64,000 nt of DNA, taken from the NCBI GenBank assembly GCA_029531795.1, contig JAPEIS010000001.1, positions 682,001 to 746,000 on the forward strand. Reading direction: 5' to 3'. The notes below the pieces were generated by a model. The model was not told the origin of the DNA, made no database searches, and saw only the letters and a program-made list of their open reading frames with translations. Of this stretch, positions 1 to 12,693 are shown one piece after another. Source of the DNA: Sclerotinia nivalis (taxonomy: Eukaryota > Ascomycota > Leotiomycetes > Helotiales > Sclerotiniaceae). The first letter of the stretch is position 1, and every line of letters begins with the position of its first letter. The position numbers were made by a program, and so were the translations under genes.

Positions 1-855
1 CCATTTTTCAACCAATTGAATGCCTCGATTGCGAAACCACTCTTGTACTTTGGTAGCACGATGAATAGGAGCATTATCCTGCATAAATAAGTATCCTGAA
101 TCCAATCCTTCGAATATAGGGGCAACCTCTCCTTCAAGAACCTCAAGATAAGAATTAGCACTATACCCATGTTTTGCACTCTCAAAATCTCTATCCATAA
201 TATAGAGTTTACTCCTTCCGGTATCACAAAAGCCCCCCCAAACCATAACCTTCATATTCTTATTCGTAATATAAGTTTGAACCATATTTCGATCCCATTT
301 TTGAGGAGGAGTACGAAAGACCCATTCATTCTTTTTCCCCCGGCCCCGCTCTACAGAGCATTCGTCGGACCAGAATATTAAGCCCCATTCCTCTACTGTG
401 AGGCCCCTTATAGTAAGGCACCATGCAAGCCGTTTAAGTACATGTTTTTGAGTAAGGAATGGCCTCCTTTTAGCTCTCCAATTGAGGATTCTATGATTCT
501 TGAGGATCCTTTTAATAGTAGTGATACTACAATCCAATCCATATACTTTTTTGACCTCCTTATATATAGCTTTTGGATATAATCGTATATAGCGTATCAG
601 AATTCGTTCGTCTCGTTCGGTATATGATTTCTTTCGAGTTTTCTTAGGTAGAGAGGCTCCTTCGTTGCGCAATGAGTCTTGCTTTATAGTGTAGGATATC
701 GTTGATTGGGGGATTCCAAGCTCCCTTCCAATTTTTGTGGGTCTAGCACCTTCCTCTGCCTTCCCTATGATTTTCCCACGCATATATGGGGTAAGATGCT
801 TAAAAGCTACCTCATTTATATTAATTGACCCTAAAGGAATACGTGGTGTTGACAT
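1..855 (-). CDS. Tc1/mariner-type transposase, 3' part beyond window
   Basis: An uninterrupted 285-codon reading frame begins at the ATG at 853-855 and runs off the left edge of the window. A helix-turn-helix region (about residues 36-60) is followed by a DDE core: the first Asp is in IFWSDE (residue 164) and the second in the family-typical MQDNAPIHRA (Asp 260). The third acidic residue would lie outside the window. It would catalyse cut-and-paste transposition into TA sites. Unlike nearly everything else in the flanks, this frame has no stops and a more balanced composition, so it may be a recent arrival. The inverted repeats could not be placed, because one end is missing. It lies next to, and perhaps within, the LINE remnant to its right. 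Confidence 0.85.
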   Translation of the reverse strand, partial: MSTPRIPLGSININEVAFKHLTPYMRGKIIGKAEEGARPTKIGRELGIPQSTISYTIKQDSLRNEGASLPKKTRKKSYTERDERILIRYIRLYPKAIYKEVKKVYGLDCSITTIKRILKNHRILNWRAKRRPFLTQKHVLKRLAWCLTIRGLTVEEWGLIFWSDECSVERGRGKKNEWVFRTPPQKWDRNMVQTYITNKNMKVMVWGGFCDTGRSKLYIMDRDFESAKHGYSANSYLEVLEGEVAPIFEGLDSGYLFMQDNAPIHRATKVQEWFRNRGIQLVEKW

Positions 856-924
856 ATTCAATAAATAATTCATATAGTTGAAGAACGCGTTCGAGGAAAA
901 CGCGTTTTATTCGTGTTTCGCCTA

Positions 925-1696
925 ATATAAGTGGAGAGGTGCTGTATAACCCTTAAAATATTAACCAAACAATAATTTGAAATGCTTTCTTTTCGGTTAT
1001 CTATCGATCTTACAATTTGTCTTACATATAATACAGAAATGGTCTTGAATTCAGATTCCAAAATTACATTACTAATTATAAATATCAAAAGCACTTTTGA
1101 TACCGTTTTCCCAGAACGTTTAATTCTTCAACTCAGAGAACAAAAATGATCTAATAATCTAGTTCACTAGATTCAATCGTTTTCTATAAAACGATCGATC
1201 TATATCAAATTCGATAATGAAATTAGATCTAACACCAATATTGAATATAATTTACTACAAGGCTTTCCAATTTCGCTTATTCTTTTTATACTTTATATAA
1301 CCCCTTTGTTTTGGTTAAATAATCCTATTCAAAGATTTGAATATATAGATAATATCGTTTTAATAATATTTTCTTCAAGTTTATAATCGAATTGTAATCA
1401 ATTATAATCGGAAATGCTGGAAATCTTGAACTAAAGGAAATCAGAAAGCATTACTTTTGATCTAAAGAAATCTGAATTAATCTATTTTTTCAGAAACCTC
1501 AAAAGAAACATTGAAAATTCTAATATTCATACAAAAAATCTTTCTATTACAAAAAAACCAAAACCATTAAGATAATTAGAGGTTTACTTCGATAAAAAAC
1601 TAAATTTCAAACCTCACATTCAAATACTGTCGATTAAAACTCTTACAATTGCAAACACTTTATATTCACTTGAAAAAATTACTCGAAGTATCCCTC
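925..1696 (+). pseudogene. Tad-type LINE reverse transcriptase, left fragment
   Basis: Conceptual translation gives LINE reverse-transcriptase blocks in order: a FDTVFPERLI segment (about 1098-1128), a QGFPISLILFILY segment corresponding to LPQGSPxSPxLF (about 1255-1300), and YIDN in place of the YxDD catalytic box (about 1340). The post-RT segment LEVYFDKKLNFKPHI lies near 1590. Stops sit where Trp or Gln is expected, as in EQK*SNNLVH*IQSF (about 1140-1180), consistent with C:G-to-T:A mutation. The same frame resumes at 10802 on the far side of element A, so this is one LINE split by that insertion. It is non-functional. Confidence 0.8.
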
Positions 1697-1828
1697 AGAT
1701 ACCGTACCAAAAAGGAGGTAGGTAACGTGACTCCAAAAGGGTCTATATAACCACTCCAATTCAATCTAGTTTAATAAAAAATGTGCAACTTCAATTTATT
1801 ATTTTGTATCTGTTTCTGTTGTGTTTAT
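1697..1828 (+). repeat. 5' LTR of element A
   Basis: This 132-bp terminal repeat starts AGATACCGTACC and ends GTGTTTAT. It aligns end to end with 10670-10801 and with the terminal repeats of copy B at 31113 and about 45405-45536. It abuts the TCCCTC target duplication. It does not show the canonical TG...CA ends, so the exact termini rest on the duplication. Confidence 0.75.
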
Positions 1829-2896
1829 TGATGATCTATATAGGGATCTATAGATATCTAATATATTGTTAGTATTTTTTCGTTTGTAGATTTAAATTTT
1901 ATTATTTTTTCGAAAAAATTATCTTTTGAATCTTCTTTTTAGGGTTGTTGATTGGTATTATAAGTTTCAACAATTCGATTATTTCAAGGAAACAAAACAG
2001 AATTATTGTAATATAGATTTGCTATCTGTGGAATTACTAATTTGTGTGTAGAATCCCTTATTTTTGATTTATCTAAAGTATTGATTCTTTATTGTATTAA
2101 AATGTTTCTTTTCAGAGATCTTAATTTAGTACAGTAATTGCATTTTTAAAAATAAGTTTAATATTGTTTTTTTTATCAAAAACTTTAATCTTTCGATATC
2201 GAACTTTTTTTTAATTTCGAACCTTCGAAATATTTATACTTCTTATAGTTGAAAAATAAAAGATTCAATTTGGAGATCAATTCCGAAATCTATTTCAAAT
2301 ATCGACAAGTTGTTATTTGTTTTTATTGATATCTTTTTGATTTTGATTTATAAAAACGAGTATATTATATATCTTTTATTGAAAAACTTTTCTTTTCGAT
2401 TTATAATCCTTCAAAATCCTTACAAATAAGATTCTTAGGATTCGAAATATATCTTTTATTGAATTATTTGAAAGAATTCAATTCGTTTTCTATTATACTT
2501 TTATTTTCTTTTTTCAATCTTTTCAATTCGAATTTTCAAATTACAAATATATCGATATTCGATGATGCTAAAGTTGAAGAATTTTGAAACAAAATTAATA
2601 TCGATTCAGTATCTGAATTTGATTATTGTAATATACCAAGTTCTGTATAACTAAATACGATCAGAATTATTATTAAACGAATCACTAGAGATTCAATTTA
2701 CAAATTATTTGTTTTTTTCATTATAGTTTAGTTGAAATTTAAAGGGAAAGTTCAAATTTAAACAAATAATTATATCGATTTCAAAACTATTTTTGAAGAT
2801 ACTAAAACAGTTATTCAAGAAAACGAATTTGCTTTTATTAAAACCTTTCTAAATTGTTATTCCTTTTATAATAACGAAAATATAGTTCAGAATGTA

Positions 2897-3289
2897 ATGG
2901 ATTCAATGAATTCATTTGTTCAAGTTAAAAACGAAACCTTTAAGAAATATTATTCACGAGTAAAGGATATTCAATATGATATGGGATTCAAAGATATTTC
3001 TATTTCTGAGAAAAACCTTGATGTTATTAATGCAATTGTTCAAGAAAAACTAATTTTTAACTTTGTTAAAGGTTTAATTGATTTTATTCATCGCAATCAT
3101 TCTATTTCCAATAATACTATTTATCGATCTTTTGCCGAAAGTTATTATACAATTCAAAGCATTAAGAGAAATATAGAGTTTCAAGATTCACTTACAAATG
3201 ATAAGATTATCAAAGAATTTATAGATAGTATATTCAATATCAAATCTAAAGGTTTTATTAAAGAACAGAAGCTCGAAGTTCTTTTTTAA
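2897..3289 (+). pseudogene. Gypsy gag-like fragment of element A
   Basis: A 130-residue open stretch beginning MDSMNSFVQVKNETFKKYY closely matches 32311-32706 in copy B, including the conserved IKRN and KGFIKEQKLEV segments. Its place downstream of the 5' LTR and upstream of RT indicates gag. It is the longest surviving gag piece in A. The surrounding frame is broken by stops, so it is not expected to give a functional capsid. Confidence 0.6.
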
Positions 3290-3720
3290 TAGTTAAAATC
3301 AAAACTCATTTTCAAAAAGGATTGTTCGGAAGGAAACTATAATTTCAATAATTTTCGAAATTAAAATAGAAAAGGAAATAATAATTGTAATAATAATAAT
3401 AATAATCGATAAGATTAGAATAATAACTTTCAGTAGATCTTTAATTAGATCCGATAAACTAATTTACTAAATCCAAAAACTTCAAAACATTTTATTGTGA
3501 ATGGTATAGAAAAATACGATCCAAGTAAGAAATCTTTCTGTTTTGGTTATGGAGAATATGGATATTTTAAATTTGAATGTATTGGAAATCCTTTATTAAT
3601 ATAGTAACAAATAATTCTTTGTATTATAATTTTATTTAAGAGTATTATTATTAATAATCTTTTTTATATTGTTATAGGGGATTGGTCTACAGAAAAATCT
3701 GGTATCAATCAAACCGATAC

Positions 3721-3903
3721 TGTGACACAATTGCCGTAAAGAGCTGGAAAACCAGGGTTCAATTATCCTTAGAATCTATAACTAGAGAGTGAAAGGTCGA
3801 TAACCCCTTCGGGGTTATATATACTAGTTACAGGTATGTGATCGACCTCCGAGCGCTAGCCGCTCGGAACCCGATCGGCTTACATAATCTTCGAACCGTG
3901 ACA
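3721..3903. repeat. Solo LTR (183 bp) inserted in element A
   Basis: This sequence begins TGTGACAC and ends CGTGACA, and is flanked by the 5-bp duplication GATAC (3716-3720 and 3904-3908). The corresponding place in copy B (around 33127) has no insertion, which confirms it as an added unit. It is much richer in G and C than its surroundings. It holds two perfect hairpins: 3800-3818 (8-bp stem, TTC loop) and 3848-3868 (8-bp stem, 5-nt loop). No internal region is present, so it is a solo LTR formed by recombination, or less likely a very small non-autonomous element. Confidence 0.85.
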
Positions 3904-4763
3904 GATACAATTAGTTCAAAAAAATCAGATCGAGTTTGTATTAATTGTTATAGGAAGTTTAAAATTGATAAAGATATTCTTTTTTAGTTAAATAGTATCT
4001 ATAATTCAGATATTATTCTTTATAGTATTATTCTAGATAACGAATTCGATAGTTCTTTAGATTATTCAGATCAAGGATTTTTCAATAATTCGATTAATTT
4101 CATACAAATATTTGAATAAGGTTTTGTTGAAGAAATTAATTCAGATGATATTGACGATAAAGAAGATCTTAAAAACAAGACTATCTTTTATATAATTGTT
4201 TTACAATGAAAGAGATCTCGTTTTATTGTTTTATTAGAATTTAAAGATATCTATTTTTTTTTTTAATTATAAAAAGAAATTCGTAAATAAAATAAGAATC
4301 TTTTTATATTTTATATTTGTAATTGAGGCAAAAATATTATCTTTTAGGTATTAATAGTATTTTTATAATTATAAGTCTTTATTTATTTTTTAGAAGTTTG
4401 TCAAACTGAATTATTATTATTGGAAGTTCGATTATCTATTTTTTTTTTAAGTATACAATTTTTGTTAACAATTGTAAGAGATATTTTAGAGATCCTAAAC
4501 TATTCTTCAATATTATTGGTAGACAAGGATAAGGATCAATGGATTATAAGATGTTTATATAATGTTTTATATTAGATTCTGAAGGAATTAATCTTTTAGA
4601 TTTTTGCTAGATCTTTTTGGATATTGTTAAGCATTTCAGATGCTTTACTATTCGAAAAAACTTAGTTAGAAAGAAGAAACCAATAATTATTTATAAATCA
4701 GAAGTTTTTTTAACTTTTTCAGTTTCAATTCAGAATAAAGATTAGGGTAACCCCGATCAAAAT

Positions 4764-4808
4764 AATCAATTTGATCAATTTGGTCAATTTGATCAATTTA
4801 ATCAATTT
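4764..4808 (+). repeat. 9-bp tandem array coding Gln-Phe-Xaa repeats
   Basis: Five tandem copies of the 9-mer RRTCAATTT read as repeating Asn/Asp/Gly-Gln-Phe in the gypsy frame. The matching place in copy B (about 33988-34032) carries the same array. It is an internal low-complexity linker of the gag/protease region rather than an independent satellite. Confidence 0.7.
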
Positions 4809-7498
4809 GGTTAATTAAATCAGAATTCAATTACAAACTCAGATTTTGAATTAGTATATCCAATTCGATATGGATTTATTCAGAATCATTTGATTTATTT
4901 TTCTTCTAATCAAATTCGATAATATTTTCTTTATAAATAAAAGGATTTTAAATACAATTTATCAAGTTTCAGTGTTTCCTTTAAGAACGATCGATAAATG
5001 ATTGATCTAGATAAGATTAATACTATAGATTATTCAGCTACTTCGATTATTATTTGTATTGTAGATAAAGATCGTTCTTTCCGAATTAAAAGAATATATG
5101 TTTTATTAGGATCATTTTCAATAAAGGTCATTATAGACAAATCCAATTGTATAATCGATTAAGATTCTGATAACAATATTACTTCTCCTGCCTTTGTTGA
5201 TTATTTAAGTTTATATCGATATAGAATTCAATCCAATAGTAATATCTCTATAGGAATTGTTGATGGAATTGATATAGATCTGAAAGAATATACTATTATT
5301 AATCTTGTAATCGAAAGAGTTCAATGAGTTATTTATATTTTTATTCGTCCTGATGAGGAAAATAATTCTAATAAAGATCAAAAGATTCTTTTGTTAGATC
5401 TATTATGGTTTTATATAATCAAAGGTTATATTGATATTTTTAATTTTACTTTTTCTATTGGAGACGAAGATTTGAATGAGAAAAGAATATTTATTTAAAT
5501 TTCAAAATTCAAATAATCCTTTTTTCATTAATTCATTCTATATCCAGCCGATCCAAAATATCAAATAGCTATTCTAAATGCTGAAATTTCGATGAATTTT
5601 GAAATTGCCAATAGAAATATTGATAATTTTGTATTCAAGGTTAAATCAATTCCAAAAACAATACAATTCGAAGATCAACAAGAAATTAATTCATCAAAAG
5701 ATTCTTTTGATTCAATAGATTCCGAAAAAGTATTCGAAGAAACATTTGATTCTCTTTCTGAATCTATTTCAGAATCTTAAGATGATTATTCAGATTCAGA
5801 TGATTTACAAAACTCTTTAAATTCTTGAATCCTTAATATGATTTAAAACTACTTTTTTTCTTTTCGAAAATTAGTATTAAAGGATCTAAAGAAATCCAGG
5901 ATAAAGATTTTTTATATATTCGATTTTTTTAAAGATTTATACAATCCAAATTATTTTATTCAGTAGAGGATATATTCCTTTAATTACTAGATAGCCTCGG
6001 AGAAAATACCTTTTCAAAGAATTTTGCTGAAAATCAAGATTTTAATTTCGATTATCAGAAATGTTGTTATTATATTATTTTTTTCTTTTCGAAAGCTTAA
6101 TTATTATATACTTTTAATACAATCTTTCAAATGGATGGTTTATATATATCATTCGAAATTCTATATCAATTCGATTTTTCTTTCAAAACAGATTCCAAAC
6201 GCTTCAAATTACTTTTTCAAAAAAAAAATCAATATATTTTGATCAATTAAGTTTTTATCTTTCAATCGGATCTTTTAAAAACATATATATATCCTATAGA
6301 TAAAAGACTGGTTTTTCGAGAAATATCTATAGATTTAATAGATATTATAAATAAATAGTTTCAGAAGAATAAAATCGATATAGGTCCTTTAGCAATAGGT
6401 GAATTTCGATTAAGAATTATTCGATTTTTTTATATTTACAAGGATTTAAATGTTATAGAATTAGTTTATATTTTTTTTTTTTTTTTTTATATTTATCGAG
6501 TATGATTCAAATTAGGCATTTTTTTTTATAAAAATAGGAAAAGATTTAGATATAATTCTTAATAGATGTTTTGGTTTAATAAGATTATATCTGAAGAGTA
6601 CAAATGTTATATATATGAATATACTATAATAACTAATGATAAACTTTTTGATTGGTTAACAATGTTATTAATAGTTAATAAATCAAATATTGAATATCCT
6701 AAGAATCTTTTTTCTTATAAATCTAATCCTAAAAGATATATAGTTTTTGATTATTCGAAGGTTATAGAATAGATGTTAGATAATTATTGTACTTTATCTT
6801 AAGATATTTATGAGTTTTTCTTTTATTTTAATTATAAGATATATTTATAATTCGATTTGAAATATATTTATTAAGGTATGTTTTTTTTATTTAGAAGATT
6901 GTTATTATTTTGTTTTTTTTATAGGAAATTCAATTCAGATGTAATCTATTAGAGTTCTATAAGATATTCAAACTGTTTGCTTTTTTATATTTAAATTTCT
7001 CTATATAGTTTTCGATTATATTCCTTTTTTTAAAGATGGATCAATAGATAAGGAATATCCTTCTATATTTGAACTTAGTATTGAAAACAATTTAGTATTG
7101 GTCAAATTCTATATTGACGATATCTTTTCAGATTTTGCAATTCTGAAAGAAGTTTATTTTAATTTAGTTAATTATATTCTTTTTTGTTTTGATTTCGCTT
7201 AATTGTGTTTATCTTTCAAAAAATTGTATATCTTTATTGATCAAATAGAGGCTTTAGAAGTTCTTTATAAAACTGATGGTATTATGATTATCAAATCTGT
7301 TAAAGCAATCAAAATCAAGAATTTTCTGGTTTCTATTAATCAGATTGGAGTTTGAAGTTTTCTAATTATAATATAGATGACTCGTAGAGGTATTAAAAAC
7401 TTTGCTAAGATCTCTTATTCTTTTTCTCATTTTATAAGAAAAGTGGAATAACAATAGGGATCTTGTAAATAATTAGCTTTCGAATTTTTGCAAGAGGA

Positions 7499-7849
7499 AT
7501 GCTTAGAAATAATCGATTTCACAATATCGATTATATTCTTTTAGTTCAGATATATATAGATTCAAGTGTTTTTGTATCAGGATGTTTTATTATTCAGAAA
7601 TGTTACTTTCTAGGACAAAATATTGGATGTCTAGTAGAATATTCTATATTATATAATTCTTTTTTGTTGATCAAAATACAAAGAAATTATAGTATTTATA
7701 AATGCGAATTACTTGTTATTATTGAATTTATTAGAAAATATTATTACTATTTTAGATCTATTAAAGATTATATAATCTTTATTAATCATTTGCTATTTAT
7801 CAATTTTCTTTTTTTCAATTCTCAGATTAGAGGTATATATACTTATTGA
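7499..7849 (+). pseudogene. Gypsy RNase H domain remnant of element A
   Basis: The 116-residue open stretch contains IQRNYSIYKCELLVIIEFIRK, which is the retroviral-type RNase H block (RNYxxYexELLAIVxxxRK), followed by a region matching FTDHKPLISFL. Copy B continues the same domain up to 37071, where element C interrupts it. It is non-functional, because the preceding RT frame is broken by stops. Confidence 0.7.
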
Positions 7850-8559
7850 GTAATAAAGTTTTCTATTTTCAATATTATTATTATTTATATCCCGGAAATT
7901 CATAACAAAGTTGTAGATATTCTTTCTTGTATTATTTTCTTGAATTCTAATTGCAAGTCAAACGATCTTTTAAACTTTTTAGAAGAATTATAATATGATA
8001 CAAACAATCCCAAATAGATTTGGAAAGACGGTATTAAAGATTATAAAGAACTTTTTCGTTTTCGAGAAGTTTAATATCTATAGAAATAATTAGATCTTAA
8101 AGATCAGAATATATTCTTTATATTATTATTGAAAGAATCAATAATTACTAATCATTTTATAATTATCTTTAATAATATTCAATATAATTTAATTACAAAC
8201 AAATATGATAAGAATTTATAATATTCTTCTATATATACTTATATAACAATTCAAGCTCTTTTTGAAAATCTTTTTAAGCTAAAGAAAACAGTTTTTTTTT
8301 AGGTATATCAAAAATTTTCATATATTCGAAAGCGAACTATATTTTTCCTTTTGTAGAATCGACAAACGATATATCCTCAAATCTGAAGTTTCAGAAATAC
8401 TAGTTTTCGTTTATGATTTAGAAGATCATTATATAGCAAAACTTATAATCAAGAAGTTTAGGAATTATTGATAGTCAATATTAATTATTAATATCAAATA
8501 GTATATTCAAGGTTATATGAAATGTACCAAATATAGTATATGATAAAGGATATTCTATT

Positions 8560-9330
8560 TCAAATTTTATAAAATTAATTGTCCTTTAATTTTTATTGGT
8601 TTCGATTTTATAGAACCTTTTTCATCTATCTCAATCAATAAGACTAAAATTCTTAAAATTATCTGATCGATAGTTTAGAAATTTATCAAAATCGATATTA
8701 TTATTTAATTAATAGATTTTGATAACGATATATTCAATAAAGAAAATTTTATTTATTTTTCTTATATTCTTTTTATGATCGATTATTTTTTATATTATAT
8801 TTGAACTTTTCCAACAATTGGAACAATAGATATTGAAACAGTAAAATACTTAAATTGGATTTTCAATGTTTTTAGAATTCCGATCGGAGGATTTTATAAT
8901 TCAGGTATTCATTTCGAAAATAAGATAGTTAAGCAATTTATTAAAGAAACCGGAATGCTATTTATCTTTATAGTTGTAAAAGCTAAGAAATCTTTTGGTA
9001 TAATTGAGAAAGGTAACAATTTTTTTCAAAAAATCCTTAAGAAGATTGATTTAGGAATCGAAAATTGGTTTATAGAAGTTCAAACTTTAATCAATTTATT
9101 CAATATACAAAAAATCAATCATTTAGAATATTCTCTTTATAAAATCCTTTTTGAATATTAATCTATAAAACATCTGAAGATCAAATACCCTTCAAATCAA
9201 TATTTTGAAATCCAAAACTTCTTATTCAACATCATAGATTTCGATAAAGATTTTCCAGAAGAGATTTATCAATCAAAAATCTTCGATTTTATATACAATA
9301 AAAAGTTAATTCAATAAAAAATCTTACAAT
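8560..9330 (+). pseudogene. Gypsy integrase remnant of element A
   Basis: Conceptual translation gives an integrase core: a FDFIEPF-like start, TVKYLNWIFNVFRIPIGGFYNSGIHF corresponding to the second catalytic block, then FIKETGMLF and EYSLYKILF, matching the NSYSPYEILFG stretch of gypsy integrases. The region 43580-44260 in copy B is the same, and combining the two shows how many stops each has gained. Part of it is open at 8955-9161. Confidence 0.65.
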
Positions 9331-10314
9331 GATTTGATTAAAAAAAGATATTAGCTAAAGAAAAACATGATATAGATATTCGAAATTATACAGTTTTCGA
9401 TTCTAATCAAATGGTTATACTCTATAATGAAGCATTTGCTAAAAAGAAATTTCATCTAATTTACTATGATCCATTTGTAGTAATTGATCTTGTAGGAAAT
9501 CATTAGAAATTCTATTAATTATAATAAATCAATAGTAAATCTATTCATCGATCCTTTTATATCGACTATCTAAAACCTTTTAAATTTAAAATAAGCTATT
9601 TGCAAATCTCATTCGAAGAAAGTATCCTTGAATACCAGAATTTACAAGTTGATACTTTCAAAACAACTTTTCCTTCAACCTTACAAAACAAAAAAGGCTT
9701 TTGGCAATCCGAAAAGGAAAATAATCTATAATAATAACAAAAAACATTTTCAAATCAAAGTATATATTACAATAAGATTATATGAAATACATCTTCGATC
9801 TTAACAAAACCTACATCATATATAAAATCAGAAGAATCTAATCGAATCTGCACAAGATCAGAACTTCAATTAACCGATTAACTGATAAAAATATATTTGA
9901 ACCTCAACAATCTGTTTTTGAGGAATTGATATTATTATGATTTCTAGAAAGAATAAAAGGACTAACAATATAACGATTCTTTGAACCTAGAAAATTTCAA
10001 TAAACTCATTCCTAACTAGACCACTTTCAGCAAACGGTCTTGTAGTTTTCCTTTCAGGTTTTCGACCGTTTTCTTCAACCAAATCTAGGCTTTATTTTCA
10101 ATTCAATTTATGAATGGTTTTAAGTATTAAATTGTTTTAAGATCTTTCTATATTTATAGCAAAATGGTATAAGCTGAAAGCGGTATTAATTTAATATAAT
10201 CTATTTCTTCTTTTTCATTAGTTAGGAAAGTAAAAATAGTATACTAAACTAAGAGTTAGGGAAATATCATTTCATAAAAAAGCTTCTAATTCATTTAGCA
10301 AAAAGACAATATAT

Positions 10315-10602
10315 TGTGAGAAAGTTGGATTGCTAGGGCCACATACGTAGCTAGTTCATAGGCATTAGGTCACATGATCCTTCGTAGTTAAATATAAGGA
10401 GACGGCTTTGCCTTCCCTTCTAGAATAATCAATCGTTTTCACTAGTCTTTTTGCATACCCACTGTATACAACCCCCAACCCATTGTTATTCACATTAGTT
10501 CTACTATTCGAAGTTTATACAATGTAGTCTGATCAGTTCGTATCCTATTCCCCCTCGCAGCGTGCTATCGGGACGCACGTATCTCGACCTACCTCTTTCA
10601 CA
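10315..10602. repeat. Solo LTR (288 bp) inserted in element A
   Basis: A 288-bp block starting TGTGAGAAAG and ending CTCTTTCACA is flanked by ATAT on both sides. The equivalent site in copy B (about 45330) lacks it. It has balanced base composition, a TATA-like AAATATAAGG near 10391, and none of the surrounding AT bias. The size and ends fit a copia-type LTR. No coding region is attached. Confidence 0.75.
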
Positions 10603-10669
10603 ATATAACTTCAGAAAACCTTTGAATAAAAAAGATATGCGGGAGCGTATATTGTTTCAACTCCGGTCT

Positions 10670-10801
10670 AGATACCATACCAAAAAGAAGGCAGGTAATG
10701 TGATTCCAAAAAGATCTATATAACCATTCTAATTCAATCTAGTTTAATAAAAAATGCGCAACTTCAATTTATCATTTTATATCCGTTTCCGTCGTGTTTA
10801 C
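10670..10801 (+). repeat. 3' LTR of element A
   Basis: This 132-bp repeat pairs with 1697-1828 and differs mainly by transitions. It is followed directly by the TCCCTC target duplication and then by the resumed LINE coding frame. Confidence 0.75.
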
Positions 10802-12376
10802 TCCCTCCAATCCTACTTCAACGAATAACAACAGTCTGTATTCTCAAAAAATGCTATTTTGCAATCGAAACTTGATAGTCTAATCGAACTAGAAAATGCA
10901 GTTCATATTCTACAATATCAAATCAAGTAAAAGAATATTTGAAACTTTTAAACAAAATCATATTGATCAATACTCAAACAATCCTTTCAGTATTCCGTAC
11001 AATCAACACTACAATCCTGCTCAAAGAATCAAATCTAATACCTTCTGAAATTGAATTCAATTTGATTTTACAAAGCTTCACTACCCGAACTATTCAGTTT
11101 GATCCTAATCATTCTCTTCAAATCCGAACCAAAAATATTCTAATAAAGGAATTAGAATTATTGAATCAAAATTCTTAAGATCAATTTTAACTCTCCTAAA
11201 AGCAGAATATATCAACCCAATTACTCTCCCTCTTTGAAGAATCAAAAAATCACATATTGCTACAGAAACCCGGATTAATAATTTTTTTGATCATTCAAAA
11301 GCATAAACAATTAAGAACTTCATAAGATTCCTATCTACAATCCCAATAAACGATTTGCAGATTTTCTTTAATAGTTCGAAAAATGAAACTTTGGATAATT
11401 CTACAAAAAATAATTCAATAACTTATCAATACAATCTGTAAATAGATCAACAAATTTTCTCACTCAATCGTAATACAGAAATCTTCGATACTGAAGCAGC
11501 TACAACTCTAAAAGATACATAAATTACAATACTACTATTCTCAAACAGATTCGCTATAAACCTTTAAATCTTTTTGGATAATCTAAAGATTGCTATACGA
11601 TTATACTTTCATTCGACAGAATCCTTATAAATTATATTCAAAGACTTCTATACTTTAATTATCGTTTAACCTTTCAAACCTCATTTACTATATATTTGTC
11701 CTAACTCAATTCGAATTCGATGAATCTTTGATCACTTAAATATCCCTAAGAACGAAACAACAAATATAACAATTAAAAAAGAAACAACACTTCCCTTTTT
11801 ATTCAATCCTATTTGCACTTTTGCTTCCTTGAAAAAAATTACTAAAACGAATACCAAATCAACAAAAACTAAATTATAAACAATTACAATTCTACTAAAC
11901 TACAATAATCTTTTTATAACCTATAACAACAAATCGATCATACTTTCTTTTGATCAAACAATACTAGAATATATCCTAACAATCAAATCTCAATACAATA
12001 ATTTCGTAATATATCATAACCGTTTCAATCACAAAAATACTTATATACTATACTCATATAAGAAAAAAAAATCCCCTCTTCATTTTTACTTTTGTAAAAT
12101 TGAAAATACTCAAAAAACCCTTTCAAAATTACCATCATTTGAAACCATCCTTTATCTTTTGGAAAGCATAAAAGAAACAACAAAACTAACAGCTTAACTC
12201 AAATCTACAAAATTCTATCAGAATATATACCCTCGATTCCCTATACAATTTATAGATTAAAAGATTACTTTTATTTTATTTTATTTTATTTTATTTTTGG
12301 ATTTTCTTTATATAAAACATTGAGTTTTGATTCGAAAAGATTGAACTTGTATAAACTTAAAAAAAAAAAAAAAAAA
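10802..12376 (+). pseudogene. Tad-type LINE, right fragment with RNase H region and A-rich tail
   Basis: The frame broken at 1696 resumes here as PILLQRITTVCILKKCYFA. Two consecutive stops then stand where Trp-Trp is expected, followed by a long open stretch (10939-11178) with SVFRTINTTILLKESNLIPSE, typical of Tad-clade LINEs downstream of RT. The RNase H-like part is recognisable but broken between about 11600 and 12180. A TTTTA microsatellite (about 12269-12298) and an 18-A run (12359-12376) mark the likely 3' end. It is dead by many stops. Confidence 0.75.
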
Positions 12377-12657
12377 CTTTATATTAACAAAAACATATTA
12401 AAAAGCTCAATTGCAATAACAAAGGAAAACAGATCAGAAATCGAAGGATTTAACTATATTATAAAGAACAGCTGAAATATCTATTCAAGGAATTAACTCA
12501 ACATACAACAGCAATCATATAAACCCTACTGAAGCATTTAGTATATATTAAACTAATAAACTTAATCTAGCTAATTAGAAACCCAAAAGCCTTCCTCCTC
12601 TGACGTCTTTTGTCCCAATTAGGAATTTATAGCCTAAAAACCTCTGACGAAAAATAT

Positions 12658-12677
12658 CACACACACACACACACACA
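12658..12677. repeat. (CA)10 microsatellite
   Basis: Ten CA dinucleotides lie just beyond the stop codon of the methyltransferase fusion gene, probably in its 3' untranslated region. Confidence 0.95.
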
Positions 12678-12693
12678 AATCCACAGCCACGAA

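Larger units (their letters stand above)
1697..10801 (+). mobile_element. Ty3/gypsy LTR retrotransposon A, degenerate, inserted in LINE
   Basis: Direct terminal repeats of 132 bp (1697-1828 and 10670-10801) are flanked by a perfect 6-bp repeat TCCCTC (1691-1696 and 10802-10807), which is the target-site duplication. The order of recognisable parts is gag (about 2897-3289), an acidic linker (about 5592-5780), RT with a FYIDD box (about 7107-7121), RNase H (RNYSIYKCELL, about 7680-7720) and integrase (about 8560-9170), that is gypsy order. Nearly every segment has in-frame TAA/TAG/TGA codons. Comparison with the second copy (B) shows Q-to-stop changes, for example TAA at 5778-5780 against CAA in B near 34994. 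Two solo LTRs are inserted in it. Confidence 0.85.

Noticed and set aside
870..1094. Minus-strand 74-aa frame
   Set aside because: Opposite-strand shadow of the LINE reverse-transcriptase remnant.
4764..4808. CRISPR-like short repeats
   Set aside because: The repeats are contiguous 9-mers without spacers, coding for a tripeptide inside a gypsy element.
10320..10610. tRNA or other small RNA gene in the balanced-composition block
   Set aside because: No cloverleaf or A/B box arrangement was found; TG...CA ends, flanking ATAT and absence from copy B show a solo LTR.
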